From Mya arenaria (lineage: Eukaryota; Mollusca; Bivalvia; Myida; Myidae), in the NCBI RefSeq assembly GCF_026914265.1, contig NC_069138.1:55934085-55998084 (forward strand): a DNA stretch of 64,000 bases, in the 5' to 3' direction. Of the stretch, positions 24,555-36,500 are shown piece after piece. The position numbers were made by a program, and so were the translations under genes. The notes under the pieces were generated by a model that worked only from the letters and a program-made list of their open reading frames with translations, did not search any database and was not told the DNA's origin. Position 1 is the stretch's first letter. Each line of letters opens with the position of its first letter.

Positions 24555-26489
24555 CTTTCAAATACTATGTTGAAGCATGTCAAGTATGAGCGACCACCAC
24601 ACGTACCTTTTTCAGTACACTTTAGCTGTGTTTCAAGCAAAAAAGCTACACATCATAAAACATTATGCTAATAGCAATTTGTTCTGACATTTGCGAAACT
24701 AACATACTGTTAATACCATTAATGACAGTATGAACCCGCGGCAGCCGCTTCGCTTAAGTTGTCAGGCGTAAACAATAAAAATTTGGTTTTTGTCTTTATG
24801 CAAGGAGCTTTATGACAGACGTAGCGTATAAAGGGTTGTACATTAGATAACGAACGACTAAACAGGTTTGATGCTTACTGGACACATGTGTCCAGTCATG
24901 TGACGAGTGCCAGAAATTTGATCTACGGAAGTTAAGAATCACGGAACAATGCACCGATTGAAACTGTTTTGATGTCTAACTTCTGCAACTTAAAAAATGA
25001 TAAATCAAAAGAACGAAATCAAATATCTATTACGAAATAATCAAACTCTGCAAAATTGCGATGCTCTAAGTATTTTAGTATCTTAGAATCATTTGCGCGT
25101 CATGACGTCAGTAAACATGCGCTGATTGGTTCTATGAAATGTACAAAACTGTATACAAGGAAATAAAAAAATCTTCTATGCAAACAAAATGTACCAATCA
25201 TGTGTTTCAGGTATGGAAGGGAATATACCTGCCATGTTCCCTCTGGTCGAATGATACCGTTCTCACCGGAAACACATTAACGTCTACTTTTTAAATATTT
25301 CTCTAAAATAGCATATGTTGATGTATACTTGACAAATTTGGTTATTCACTCGTGTCGGAACGGGGCGTTTGCGATACCTATATAAGCTTGGTGTTAGAGA
25401 GAGTAATATTGTACCCCCCAAGCAAGGCTGCTAACAGTGAACAACATTTATTTACTATCAGTTCGTTTGATTAGGTAAGACGTTTGCAGCTAATTTATAT
25501 TTGCTTAAACGTTGCGATTGCCATCGATTTACGATTGATAAAAAACACACCACAAGCTCGAAAAGCGTCGGGGCTAATCTCATAGGGTAAATGAGTTACC
25601 GAAAACAAGGCATTTTTTGTAACTCATTATCACTAATGAGGTGAACCTCCGAACTCTACTGTACGAGATTGTATATTGGAAAATGTCAAGTATAATCATA
25701 TCAGCAATTTACCAGGCGCCAAAGCAATTATTGCAACTTGTCGCGATTATTTCGGAGGAGGTTTGTTAGTTGATCCATTTCATAATGCAACCATAGGCTT
25801 TTATTTATTTACAAAACATAATCATATTATCGGTCAATTGAATGTCTGAATTATAAAGTTATTGCTAAAGTTTCAGGTATTGAAAATGAGGCAAACAATC
25901 ACTCAGTCAATCAAATCTATATTTCATACTTTATATAAGATTTGCAAATATATTTACATATTATGAAGTGCTCTTACACTGAGCAATATACAACAGGTAA
26001 ACACAGTAACTATATATATAAACATGTGTATATAGTTTCACACATGTTCATTCAATGCTATAAATTTTAGATTTTGTAATCTAAATTGTTCATCTTATAA
26101 TAAGTAAACATTATGATTTAAATTATATACATACATATTTATATGTTTTTATGCTAACGTTTGCTCCTTTCATGGCAACTCATTTCTGCATCTTTCTTTA
26201 ATCTGCAAGTGTTGCATGCTCTGTTGAAATTATATATGAAATAGCTCTACTGTGACATTAATAGAAGCCATTCAAAGCATTGTGGATTATTGCAAAATAT
26301 ACAGTTTTTCATTTTGATGGTTGAAGCCTTATAAATAAGTGACAATTTTGTGTTATTATATTAAACGTATGTTTAACATGTGTTTAAAATACATCATTCT
26401 AGAGTATGATAGCCTAACTTTAGTACTTAAGCGATGAAATATAGACTTACATTTCATATTTATAAAAAAGCCTTCTAAATGATCGTTAC
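24555..26489. other. Non-coding interval between the GPCR copies
   Basis: No gene was recognised. It is AT-rich with scattered short inverted repeats (for example around 25580-25640). It should include the former promoter of GPCR copy 1. Confidence 0.4.
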
Positions 26490-27690
26490 GTCGGAAACAG
26501 GGCCACCTAAAAAACAAAACCGGTCCCGACTTCTGCGCATGCGTGGTTGCTGAGGCATCTGCGACATTAACTCCACCATCTTAAGGTATTTTGGCATCAT
26601 TTCTAACGTAATGGATTAACTTGTTGACGTCTGAAGCCGGTGACGCAATTACGTCAGAGGTGCCGCGATGGTCGTGTTCCTTCGGAAACCAAGCAAACTA
26701 AAGAACAAAATAAGTCCCTACTTCCTCGCATGCGCGGATTCTGAGATATCTGCGATATTAACTCCCCATTATAAGGTTTGGGGGCCCAATCGAAAAGTAA
26801 CGTTTTGGAGACACTTGCCGACATCAGAAACCGGTGCCCAAATTGCTTCCAATGCGCCTCGACGGTGGCGTAATGTCGGGAACAGAACAAAACCGCCCCG
26901 ATTTCCGCGCATGCGCGGATGCTGAGATAACTGTGACATAAACTTCCCCATCATAAGGTATTTTGGCGCAATTTTTAACGTAAAGTAGAAGCTTGTCTGA
27001 AACCGCAATTACATCACAGGTGCCTCGACGGTCGTGTTTAGTCGGGAACCGGGCCACCTAAAGAACAAAATGCGCGAATACTGATATATCTGCGACATTT
27101 ACTCCCCATTATAAGGTCTTGGTGACCCAATCTAAATGTAACGTTTCTAAGAAACTTGCCGACATCAGAACCAGTGACCTAATTACGTCTTAGGCGCCCG
27201 ACGGTGGCGTTACGACGGGAACAGCGATCTAATGAAAATTAAAAACGTCCCGATCTCCGCGCATGCACGAATGCCGAGATAAATGAAATATGAACTCCCC
27301 TATATTAAAATATTCCGGCGCCATTTTTAACGTAAAGGAGAAACCGTTCACGCATTTACGTCAGAGGCACCGCGACTGTCGCGACGCTTCTGTCGGGAAC
27401 CGAGCCAACTTAAGAACAAAACCAGTCCCGCGCATGCGCGTATCTTGAGATATCTGCGACATTAACTCCCCATTATGAGGTTTGTGAGCCCTTATTGAAA
27501 CGTTTTGGATACACTTACGTATACCGACGTAAGAAACCGGTGACCAAATTACGTCCCAGGCGCCTCGACGGTAGCCTTACATCGGGAACAAGGCCGACTA
27601 AAGACCAAAACCGGTCCCGACTTCTGCAGAAGCTGACATATATGCGACATTTACTCCCCCACTTTAAGGTATTTGGGTGCTATTTATAAA
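26490..27690. repeat. Tandem satellite of about 180-bp monomers in alternating A/B order
   Basis: Seven monomers follow each other. They share GCGCATGCGCGG-type cores (near 26533, 26727, 26905, 27257 and 27427), GACATTAACTCCCC, and AATTACGTC. Monomers 1, 3, 5 and 7 carry AAGGTATTTTGGCGC and TTTTTAACGTAAAG-type sequence. Monomers 2, 4 and 6 carry AAGGTTTGGGGGCCCAAT and GTAACGTTTTGGA instead. The repeating unit is therefore a dimer of about 360 bp. The array is markedly GC- and CpG-richer than its surroundings. Open frames within it are artefacts. Confidence 0.8.
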
Positions 27691-27788
27691 GTATAATGTG
27701 CATTTGTTCACTTGACGTAGTGTCAATCACAAAGAAAACAGAACTCTTACATGTTTCAAAATATCTTTATTCTGGAGCTTACAGCGTA

Positions 27789-29180
27789 TTACTGCTTACA
27801 ACAGGGGTCTTCAAAAGCCGTTTTAGAATCACGGCGAAAGGCTGTACTCATGATTACATAAATGAATGGATAAGATGCATGGTTGATGAGGTACACATGT
27901 TATATGATTATATCAGTTTTTATGACACTGAAGCTCATAAGTAAAGTTGGGAGAATGGTTATGATAAACACAACAGAAGAAGAAACAACATAGCAGCTGT
28001 TCTGATGTTGTTGTTTGGGTTGCTGTCGGTCAGAGTGCAATTACTGAGTACACACTACACACTGAAACATATACAAACGGTTCATTCTTATATATACTAG
28101 CCGAATAAAGACAGTTTACGTGCACAAATATTCAAGTTCTTAAATTATCCCGGGAAAAGCATTTTCTTAACGTCTTAATTTTGAAAATTATCATATGCAT
28201 TGAAGTCCCCCACCCCACACAAAAAAAAACACATTTAAAATTATGTTTAGGATGAGTGAAGTTAACGGCACGAAATCATCGAAAAGCCAGTCGTTATTTT
28301 GGACAGATTTCGTACTATTTCTTTTTCCCCGCTAGCATGATAATTAAAGGGTTTTATAAATAGCGCCTTTAACACGGTCTGACATTCAACATTTTGATTA
28401 TTTGCAAAACTCGTTAACAGACGTTCGGATAAAAAATTGTATTCGTTTTGTTTAAATATATCGTTGAAGTTCTAAAACCATATTTAACAAATAACTTACA
28501 CGTTCAATGTTACAAACATTCTGGAATATCTTTTTATTTCGAGACATATATTTGCGTACAAAACATAATATACATCCATAGAACACAAGCACTCTAACGA
28601 CTGATATCAGCAATGTGCTTGCATAAGCATATGACACAGATTTATACATCTCCAAACTTTCAGAATTTGGTTGGCAATGACTGCCTCGTTCGTGTTCACT
28701 TCTGTATGAGCCCGATACAATAACGTTGTTCCCTGATTCGACTTGATACAACGAAATATTCAACAATGGTGATGTCTGCGAAGAAAAGAGTCGTATGGTT
28801 GTATTGTTCAGACATAGACGATGGGATGCGCTTCGCAGACCTTGTGTTGCCTACAAACTTGTAATTCAAGGCAGATAGAATGCCCAAACAGTTATAACAG
28901 ACAACAGGCAAACCACTATGACTTTTATTCTAAAGGTATTGATCAAACTTGTAAAGGGGTGGCATATACATAGGTATCTATCAATGGAAATGATCACCAT
29001 TAGAAACACAGATAACTGCAAATTGCATTTCATCAAAAATTCGTAGGTCACAATATCGTCTTAGGTTACTTCAAAAATGTCAATGGTATTACAGTTAAAC
29101 AGAACATATGTGTCCTATTGCAAGTGTGATAATAAAGAACCTAGGCGTTGTATTTCGTCGGTGTTTGTAAGTTCTCCAAC
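27789..29180 (-). pseudogene. Class A GPCR pseudogene, copy 2 (two exons)
   Basis: This is a paralogue of the copy at 23082-24554 with the same exon layout. Exon 1 runs from about 29180 to 28490 and ends at the same GTAAGT donor (after CNIER). Exon 2 runs from 28061 to 27789 and follows TTTCAG. Recognisable parts are SIDRYLCICHPF (TM3), the ECL2 cysteine in GSHCQPNSE, TM5 SVSYAYASTLLIS, TM6 VVFIITILPTLLM and TM7 ASYPFIYVIMS, where the NP of NPxxY is YP. TM1-TM2 are eroded, with the equivalent of TM2 shortened. Frames shift in TM4/ECL2 and in TM6, and a stop precedes TM7. It keeps the TM6-TM7 loop that copy 1 has lost, so the two copies decayed independently. Confidence 0.75.
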
Positions 29181-29925
29181 AAGATTTTTTGACTTGCTTT
29201 CAAAGTCACATTAACGTTGCAATCTTATGAACGTACATGTTTTAAATAAAGTGTCACTTGTGGACAAAATAAAGATATCTATATCAGTTGTTTACAAATA
29301 TGCACATGCATCTTGCTTAAGACTCTGAGCTGAAATTACTGAGACACACTGAGAAATCTTTACACACTTTCTGTTCCATTCGGCATTACATGACTACACT
29401 CACAAGACGGTGAAGGCCGACAGCATTTCAACGCTTTAAGAGTTTTGGCAATACATTATTATTATTCTTAACATATTGACGTTTAAACAATACCCAGGAT
29501 GCAGTCCTCTAGTGAATTGGGTCGTACTCAATCAAACCCGCTTCCAATTTGGTATCAACTGATGCCCTGGGACACAACCCAGAGTTGTGCCAAAACGGTA
29601 TTGATAAACTAAATCTCGTAAATATTTCATTATCGAATATGCGCGATACTTGACATGATTGTAAAACAACTTCTATCGATGAAATTAACTTGTCTCTAAC
29701 CGAAAACAGCAGGGGATCCAAACAAATACTATGAATTCACAAGTCTCATAATAAAATTAGATCTCTCTTTCGAGCTTCACATTCAATTTGTTGTTTTAAT
29801 TCAACGATACAAAGGATGGGGTCGAATAAAATGGTGATGGATTTTTAATGAAATGTCGTCGATTACAATTCCTTGGACCAATAAAACGCTTTTAAAAATC
29901 ATATAAATATTAGATTTGACGTATT
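29181..29925. other. Intergenic, nothing recognised
   Basis: No gene or repeat was recognised between the GPCR pseudogene and the 3' end of the sushi/pentraxin gene. Confidence 0.4.
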
Positions 29926-29931
29926 TTTATT
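29926..29931 (-). terminator. Candidate polyadenylation signal of gene B
   Basis: AATAAA on the minus strand lies about 205 bases past the stop codon of the tail exon (30135). Confidence 0.4.
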
Positions 29932-30134
29932 ATAATATATGACCAAAAATAGGTTTGGATATATGAAACATAATCACGTTATTTCTATTGTGAAATTCGT
30001 TCAGTCCCTTTAACAGCCTCCAATGCTTTCCTTATGAAGCTTTTTTCTGAAAAGCTTTTGAGTTTATGTCTTCACCTTTTTCAAACTTTTGATTTTATAT
30101 CTCCCGTTGTTTTGACGTCTGAAATTGTAAAATG

Positions 30135-30288
30135 TCATTTTGAATATGGAGGCGGAAATTCGTTCTTCACGTCAGCTGTTTTCTTCAAGACTTTCACATT
30201 CAGTCTTTCAACATAGTCATTTTTAGGTCCATTCACATCAGCATTTTTATGCCCATGATGTCTTTCGCCCCATGCATATTTGATATTC
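30135..30288 (-). CDS. Gene B terminal exon: cytoplasmic tail with PPPY
   Basis: It follows a strong GTCTTTTTTCAG acceptor in phase 2, matching the TM exon. It encodes NIKYAWGERHHGHKNADV, NDYVERLNVKVLKK and ends NEFPPPYSK. PPxY motifs bind WW domains of NEDD4-type ubiquitin ligases and related adaptors. The ending is four residues from the C-terminus. Confidence 0.65.
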
Positions 30289-30523
30289 CTGAAAAAAGAC
30301 AAACATAACATGTGAACTCCCGTCTAGTATATCGCAAAAAATATGTCCCAGTTTAAACACTTAATGTGGAGTTTCCAGTGTTGCATTTAAAATTACCACC
30401 CTTGGACATTCTGAATAACCCAGAGACTGTTATTTCCGTACGCTTGTTTTATTTTTTTTAACCAGAGAGTAGCCTTTCCAAAGTGTAGCTATACTTATAT
30501 TTTTTAAATTCTAATGCTTTTAA

Positions 30524-30575
<52 letters not shown>

Positions 30576-33500
30576 CAGGTAACATGTGCGATGATTGTTT
30601 TCTAACAATATATGCACGTTTCTCAATTTCATTTGCATATTCTGTTTAAATAGGTAAACTGTATTAAAGGACTAATTATGTATGCATACATTTTTAGTAA
30701 ATCTGTGTAGTATCAAATTAGTTATGAGCTTTATAAAAGTTCAAACTATAAAGTGTATGCATGTAACATCATTATTTAGCCTCTTGCACATGAAAAGTTA
30801 AGGGTTAAGTTTATGTTTAAACTTTTTGCTACTGAGCTTGTTTCTGTAGCTTTTTGCATAAATATTAAACTCAATACCCAATCACTGGGGGATGACCGTT
30901 GCTGCGTGGATAGTCACCGACTTTATTTGGTCGTTTTCCATCGTACTTATTGCATCTGTTGAAGAAATAAAATTTATCATTATCAATTACACAACGATAA
31001 CTACAGGGACAAGCCATGAAGTCGAAAATTAAAACATTATCCTTGTTCAGAGGCACAAGACAAGGACTACCGTAGCAACTTGGATAGGTTTTAGAATTTT
31101 TGGTATCATTTAACATAAAGCTTTTTAATTTGGACAACCGATTGTTTCTTACTTTTGATAAAGCATAAAAGATAGCTATTACTAACAAATAAAACAACAG
31201 TAGTGTTTTGTTATACTGTTTGTATTGAATCGAGAGATAATGATAGTACTTTGATCGTGTCGCTAATTAAAAAGCTTGCGAAATTGTCCGAAGGCAGGAA
31301 ATAAAAAGTAATCTAAAGTTGTTTAGTATTTTCGGATGCAGATAAGAATCGTATTTTTCAAAGTAAAAAACTTATTAAGAACTTACTTTCCCAATTTACA
31401 ATAACACCAAACTCCAATTAAAACCACAACTGAAAAACTCGCAACCGACGCCGAAATTATCAAGATATCTGAAACAAATAAATAAGAAAATGAACACAAT
31501 TTTATTCATTTAGTAAAATTTGGTGAAACAATTGGTACAATAACAGATACAACATCGAACAAAGTAGCTAAATGTATAATGAAGATCCTGTGAAGGGCGT
31601 ACGGATCCAGATATTATAGTAGACACTCAACGAGTGCTCAACGGGAGACATGTGGCTCTAGGTTGTTCAGTAATCACTCCACGAGAGGCACACGGATCAA
31701 GGTCGCCTAGTTAGACGTTAAACGAGAAACATATGCATCAAGTTCGCCCTGTAGACACTCAACGAACGAATTATGGAGCAAGGTTGCCCAGTAGACACTC
31801 AACGGGAATCATACGGATCAAGGTCGCCAAGTAGACACTCAACGGGAGACATACGGATCAAGGTCGTCCAGTAGACACTTAACGGGAGACATACGGACCA
31901 AGGTCGTCCAGTAGACACATAACGACAGACATACGGATCAAGGTCGCCCAGTATACACTCAACGGGAGACATACGGAGCAAGGTCGCCCAGTAGACACTC
32001 AACGAAAGAATTATGGAGCAAGGTCGCCCAGTGGACACTCAACGACAGACATACGGATCAAGGTCGCCCACTAGACACTCAACGGGAAACATACGGATCA
32101 AGGCCGCCCAGTACACACTCAACGGGAGACATACGGAGCAAGGGCACGCAGTAGACACTTAACGGGAGACATACGGAGCAAGGGCGCCCAGTAGACACTC
32201 GACGTGAGACATGAGGAGCAAGGTCGCCCAGTAGACACTCAACAGGAGACATACGGAGCAAGGGCGCCCAGTAGACAATTAACGAGAGACATACGGAGCA
32301 AGGTCGCCCAGTACACACTCAACGGGAGACATAAGGAGCAAGGGCGCCCAGTAGACACTGAACGGGAAACGTACGGAGCAAGGGCGCCCAGTATACACTC
32401 AACGTGAGACATAAGGAGCAAGGTCGCCCAGTAGACACACAACGACAGACATACGGATCAAGGTCGCCCACTAGACGCTCAACGACAGACATACGGATCA
32501 AGGTCGCCCAGTAGACACTCAACGACAGACAAACGGAGCAAGGTCGCACAGTAGACACTCAACGGGAGACATACGGAGCAAGATCGCCCAGTAGACACTT
32601 ACGAGAGACATACGGATCAAGGTCGCCCAGTGGACACACAACGACAGACATATGGATCAAGGGCGTCCAGTAGACACTCAACGACAGACATACGGATCAA
32701 GGTCGCCCAGTAGACACTCAACGACAGACATACTGATCAAGGGCGCCCAGTAGACACTCAACAGGAGACATACGGGTCAAGGTCGCCCAGTAGACACTCA
32801 ACGACAGACATACGGATCAAGGTCGCCCAGTAGACACTCAACGGGAGACATACGGAGCAAGGGCGCCCAATAGACAATTAACGAGAGACACACGGAGCAA
32901 GGTCGCCCAGTAGACACTCAACGACAGACATATGGATCAAGGTCGCCCAGTAGACACTCAACGGGAGACATACGGATCAGGGTCACCAAGTACACACTCA
33001 ACGACAGACATACGGATCATGGTCGCCAAGTAGACACTCAACGACAGACATACGGATCAAGGTCGCCCATTAGACATTCAACAAGTTACATACGGAGCAA
33101 GGTCGCCTAGTAGATACTTAACGAGAGCCATAAGGATCAAGGTCCCTCAACGAGAGATATACGGATCAAGTTCGCCTAGTTTACATTCAACAAGAGGCAT
33201 ACGAATTAATGCGACACCAAGTAGACACTCAACGAGAGCTATAATGATCAATGTGACGCCCTGAAGACGCGCAACGAGAGACATAAGGATCAAATCACCC
33301 AGTAGACACTCAACCAGAGACTTAAGGATCAAGTCACTCAGTAGACACTCAACCAGAGACATAAGGATCCAGGTCACTCAGTAGATACTAAACGAGCGAC
33401 ATACTATTTACAAACTAGGTGTGTTTATCAAGGAGTGTTAGGTACAGCCTTGGGACGGTCAGTAAAGCAAATTTACGTGCACAAACCTCACTCCAAGCCT

Positions 33501-36500
33501 ACTTTAATTGTTATTCAAATTGTGAATGAGTAATGATCCCATACATGCAAACTATGCAAGTACTTATTGTTTAATCTAGTTGTTTTACATAAGCTTTGTA
33601 TTGCATTGCCTTCAGGTGTTAATGGCAATTAATAAAATAAAAACTTTGGTTTAAACACAAATGTATACGGTTGTGTTAAAGGTAAAGGTTTTGGCCATTG
33701 CAGCCATTGAATTTTACGTAATCACTTATCAGAGAAACTGAAATGCACTTACATATTAAAGGTTTTCCACGATATGTAGTCTTTTCCAGTGGCACTAAAA
33801 TAACGTAAAACATATAAATGTTAGCTCAAAATGTAAAAAACAATAAGCTATTACAAAGACATAGACAATATGAATACTCAAGCAAATACATTACATAGTC
33901 AAATACAAAGGCATACATATCAGAGACCTTTTTGAAATAATATTATATTGCTCTTGGCAAAAAAATGAATTTCGAGCAAATTCATTACGTGTTTATTTAT
34001 TGGATCACGGCTCAGACCTAGTTACAGAAACAGCTTATCAAGTTTTCAGTGCTTTCTTTTGTTCCTTTGGGACCAACGGATATGTCAAGTATCTTAAAAA
34101 TAGTCCAATGAATATGAGCATTAACGATATTGCACTTCTTATAACTGTCAATGAACAAATAAAACCGATACGAGTGTGTCGATACTTTGTATATACTTTA
34201 TGCTTCCGACGGAATGTTTTAATCAATTACTTAAAATAATCCTCGCATCACAATCCATTCTGAGAGTGTTCCACTACTTTGACCTTCCCTTCCCCCGCCT
34301 TTTCACTTAGAATGCATATTTGGTTTACCGTTGCAAAGTGAGACGTGTCTAGTTTGCATCCCAGCAGTCGTCCAGCTATCGGGACAAGGCTTACAGTCCA
34401 ACTTTCCAATCTCATCCTGGTACGTTCCACGTGGGCAACGCTCACAGAAGAAACCCTCGGGATAGTTTCCTGACCCGCAGGGCACTGAAATTGACACCAA
34501 TTGTAATGTTTGGAAAACTAGCTCCGATAATTGATAACCCTTTTCTGTGTAATACGTATTAAGAAGTGTTAAGTTTAAGCAAACTACTGAAAAGAAATTT
34601 TCTGAACCATAAAAACCCTCGCCATTTTATTTGATTTTGGTTTCATTAATCGTTCCCTTAAAACAACTTGTATGCAGCCATTTACACACTAAAAGCATGG
34701 TGTCGTTAAAACTTTGAGAAAAGTTGTAATTTTACCACAGAAGTAGTCAATCTGTACGGTGCCAGGTGAACAGTTCACTTCACCGTCTACAAACGTTCCA
34801 TTGTGTACTATGTCTAACGTAACTCCATTAACGTTGACTGTAAACAACGTCTGATTGACGTAATTTTGAAGAGTGTAATAAGCTTGTTCTAAGATATCGT
34901 AGCATTCCCGAAATTCTAAAAAAAGTTAAAACGTGCAGTAAATAAAAGAGTTGTTGCAAAGAAAGAAAACAGTATCAAGTCTTTTACCAACAAATGCAAC
35001 TCATGCTCCAAACCGGTTTCCCTTATCTTTTTCAACGAACCTCTTTACGTGTTAATCCTTATGCTTTATGATAAAGCCATGTACACACACATGTATGTTA
35101 AATTTATATCGAAAATTCCTTAGGATTTGTTTGATGACCGTTTGGTATTAAAGTCATTGGGTTAATCTTCAAAAAAGTTTCACTTTTAAAAGGTCGTGTC
35201 ATTTCATTTTAATTTTATCAATAAAATTACTTACCTGCATTTGGCGAACACGAAAGCCTTAACACAAACATTATGCCTGTCAATGACCTCTTTCTGATAG
35301 ATGCCGTATCCGTCTCTGATACTACTTCTAAACCTTTGAAGTTGCAAGTTCCTGATGCCACACACTCTAACTCCTCAACAAGGTTCTCTACTTTCAGTTT
35401 AACTGCATGTCTTAAGCTGCTGCTGCCGGCACTGCTGGGGTCGCCATTTACAATTTCATATTCACCAGCATACACCATTATGTTATCCTCAGCAAGTTTG
35501 GCTTCTGAAATTCAGATGTTGCGTATAATTCATAAAGAGTTCATTTTGTACATACTGTTTAATAAGAAATGACGTAGTGTATAATTGGATTACTTTACAT
35601 GATTTGTCGTGGTCGTGCATTTAAAGCTGAATATGTTCTATTGGAACTACATAAACAGCCATGAATTGTTTTAGATTATAAAGTAGGTAATGAAAATATA
35701 GACGAAATCACCAACTGATGATAATTCTGTTTAACTATTTATTTTCAAGAGGAATTTAGTTTGTGATAGATAATATATTATTTGCGGACACAAGCCTTGT
35801 ATTTCATAGTATCTTATAAAGTAATAGTGAATGCGTATTGCTATATATTAGATTCTTAACATATTGTTTAAACTTGTTATTTCTGTGCACGATTTTTTTG
35901 TGTGTCGATTAACATATAGCTGCATAAAAGAGGAATACGAGATAACGCCTTAACACTCTTCTACAAATAAAAAATAAGGAAATGTTATACGAAAGTGTTT
36001 CATCGGAACTACATATACATGCATTCACCTTGTTTAAATGATCAAAGTAGGTCATGGACCAGCTATAATAGTCATCACCCGATGACAACATTACTTGTAA
36101 AAATATAGGAAATATGTATAACTGAACACGGACCGAGACGGCTGAAATTGTTTGTTTTTTTTTGTATGGTTTGCTTGTGTTTGTTTAAATGCATGTTTAC
36201 TTATAATGTTTTTCGCAAGGAAACATAAAATAAGATAAACCTAATGTACCTGTACAAGATGGTATTTGTGCCTTCGGATTATCTTCATTCCGTATATTCC
36301 AGGTAAATCCTGTGTTTGGTCCACACTCAATATGATCTATGAATTCATCGGAATCAAAGGCAAAACCCTCCTGGCAAAAGGGAAAGCACTCCTTGGTTTC
36401 CTTGCTTGTCCATGAGCAATTTAACGCGCCATTCTCCGGATCTTCAGGGTCCTCGTTACATTCTGTTGTAAAACAAAATATAAAATGCAGATTGGCAATG

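Noticed and set aside
26490-27690. Possible CRISPR-like or gene-bearing block because of higher GC and regular repeats
   Set aside because: The units are 180-bp contiguous satellite monomers without spacers, in a eukaryotic genome.
31799-32558. Repetitive frames of about 67-79 codons on both strands
   Set aside because: They are the 40-bp minisatellite read in all three frames; three units give exactly 40 codons, so the protein repeat is a by-product.
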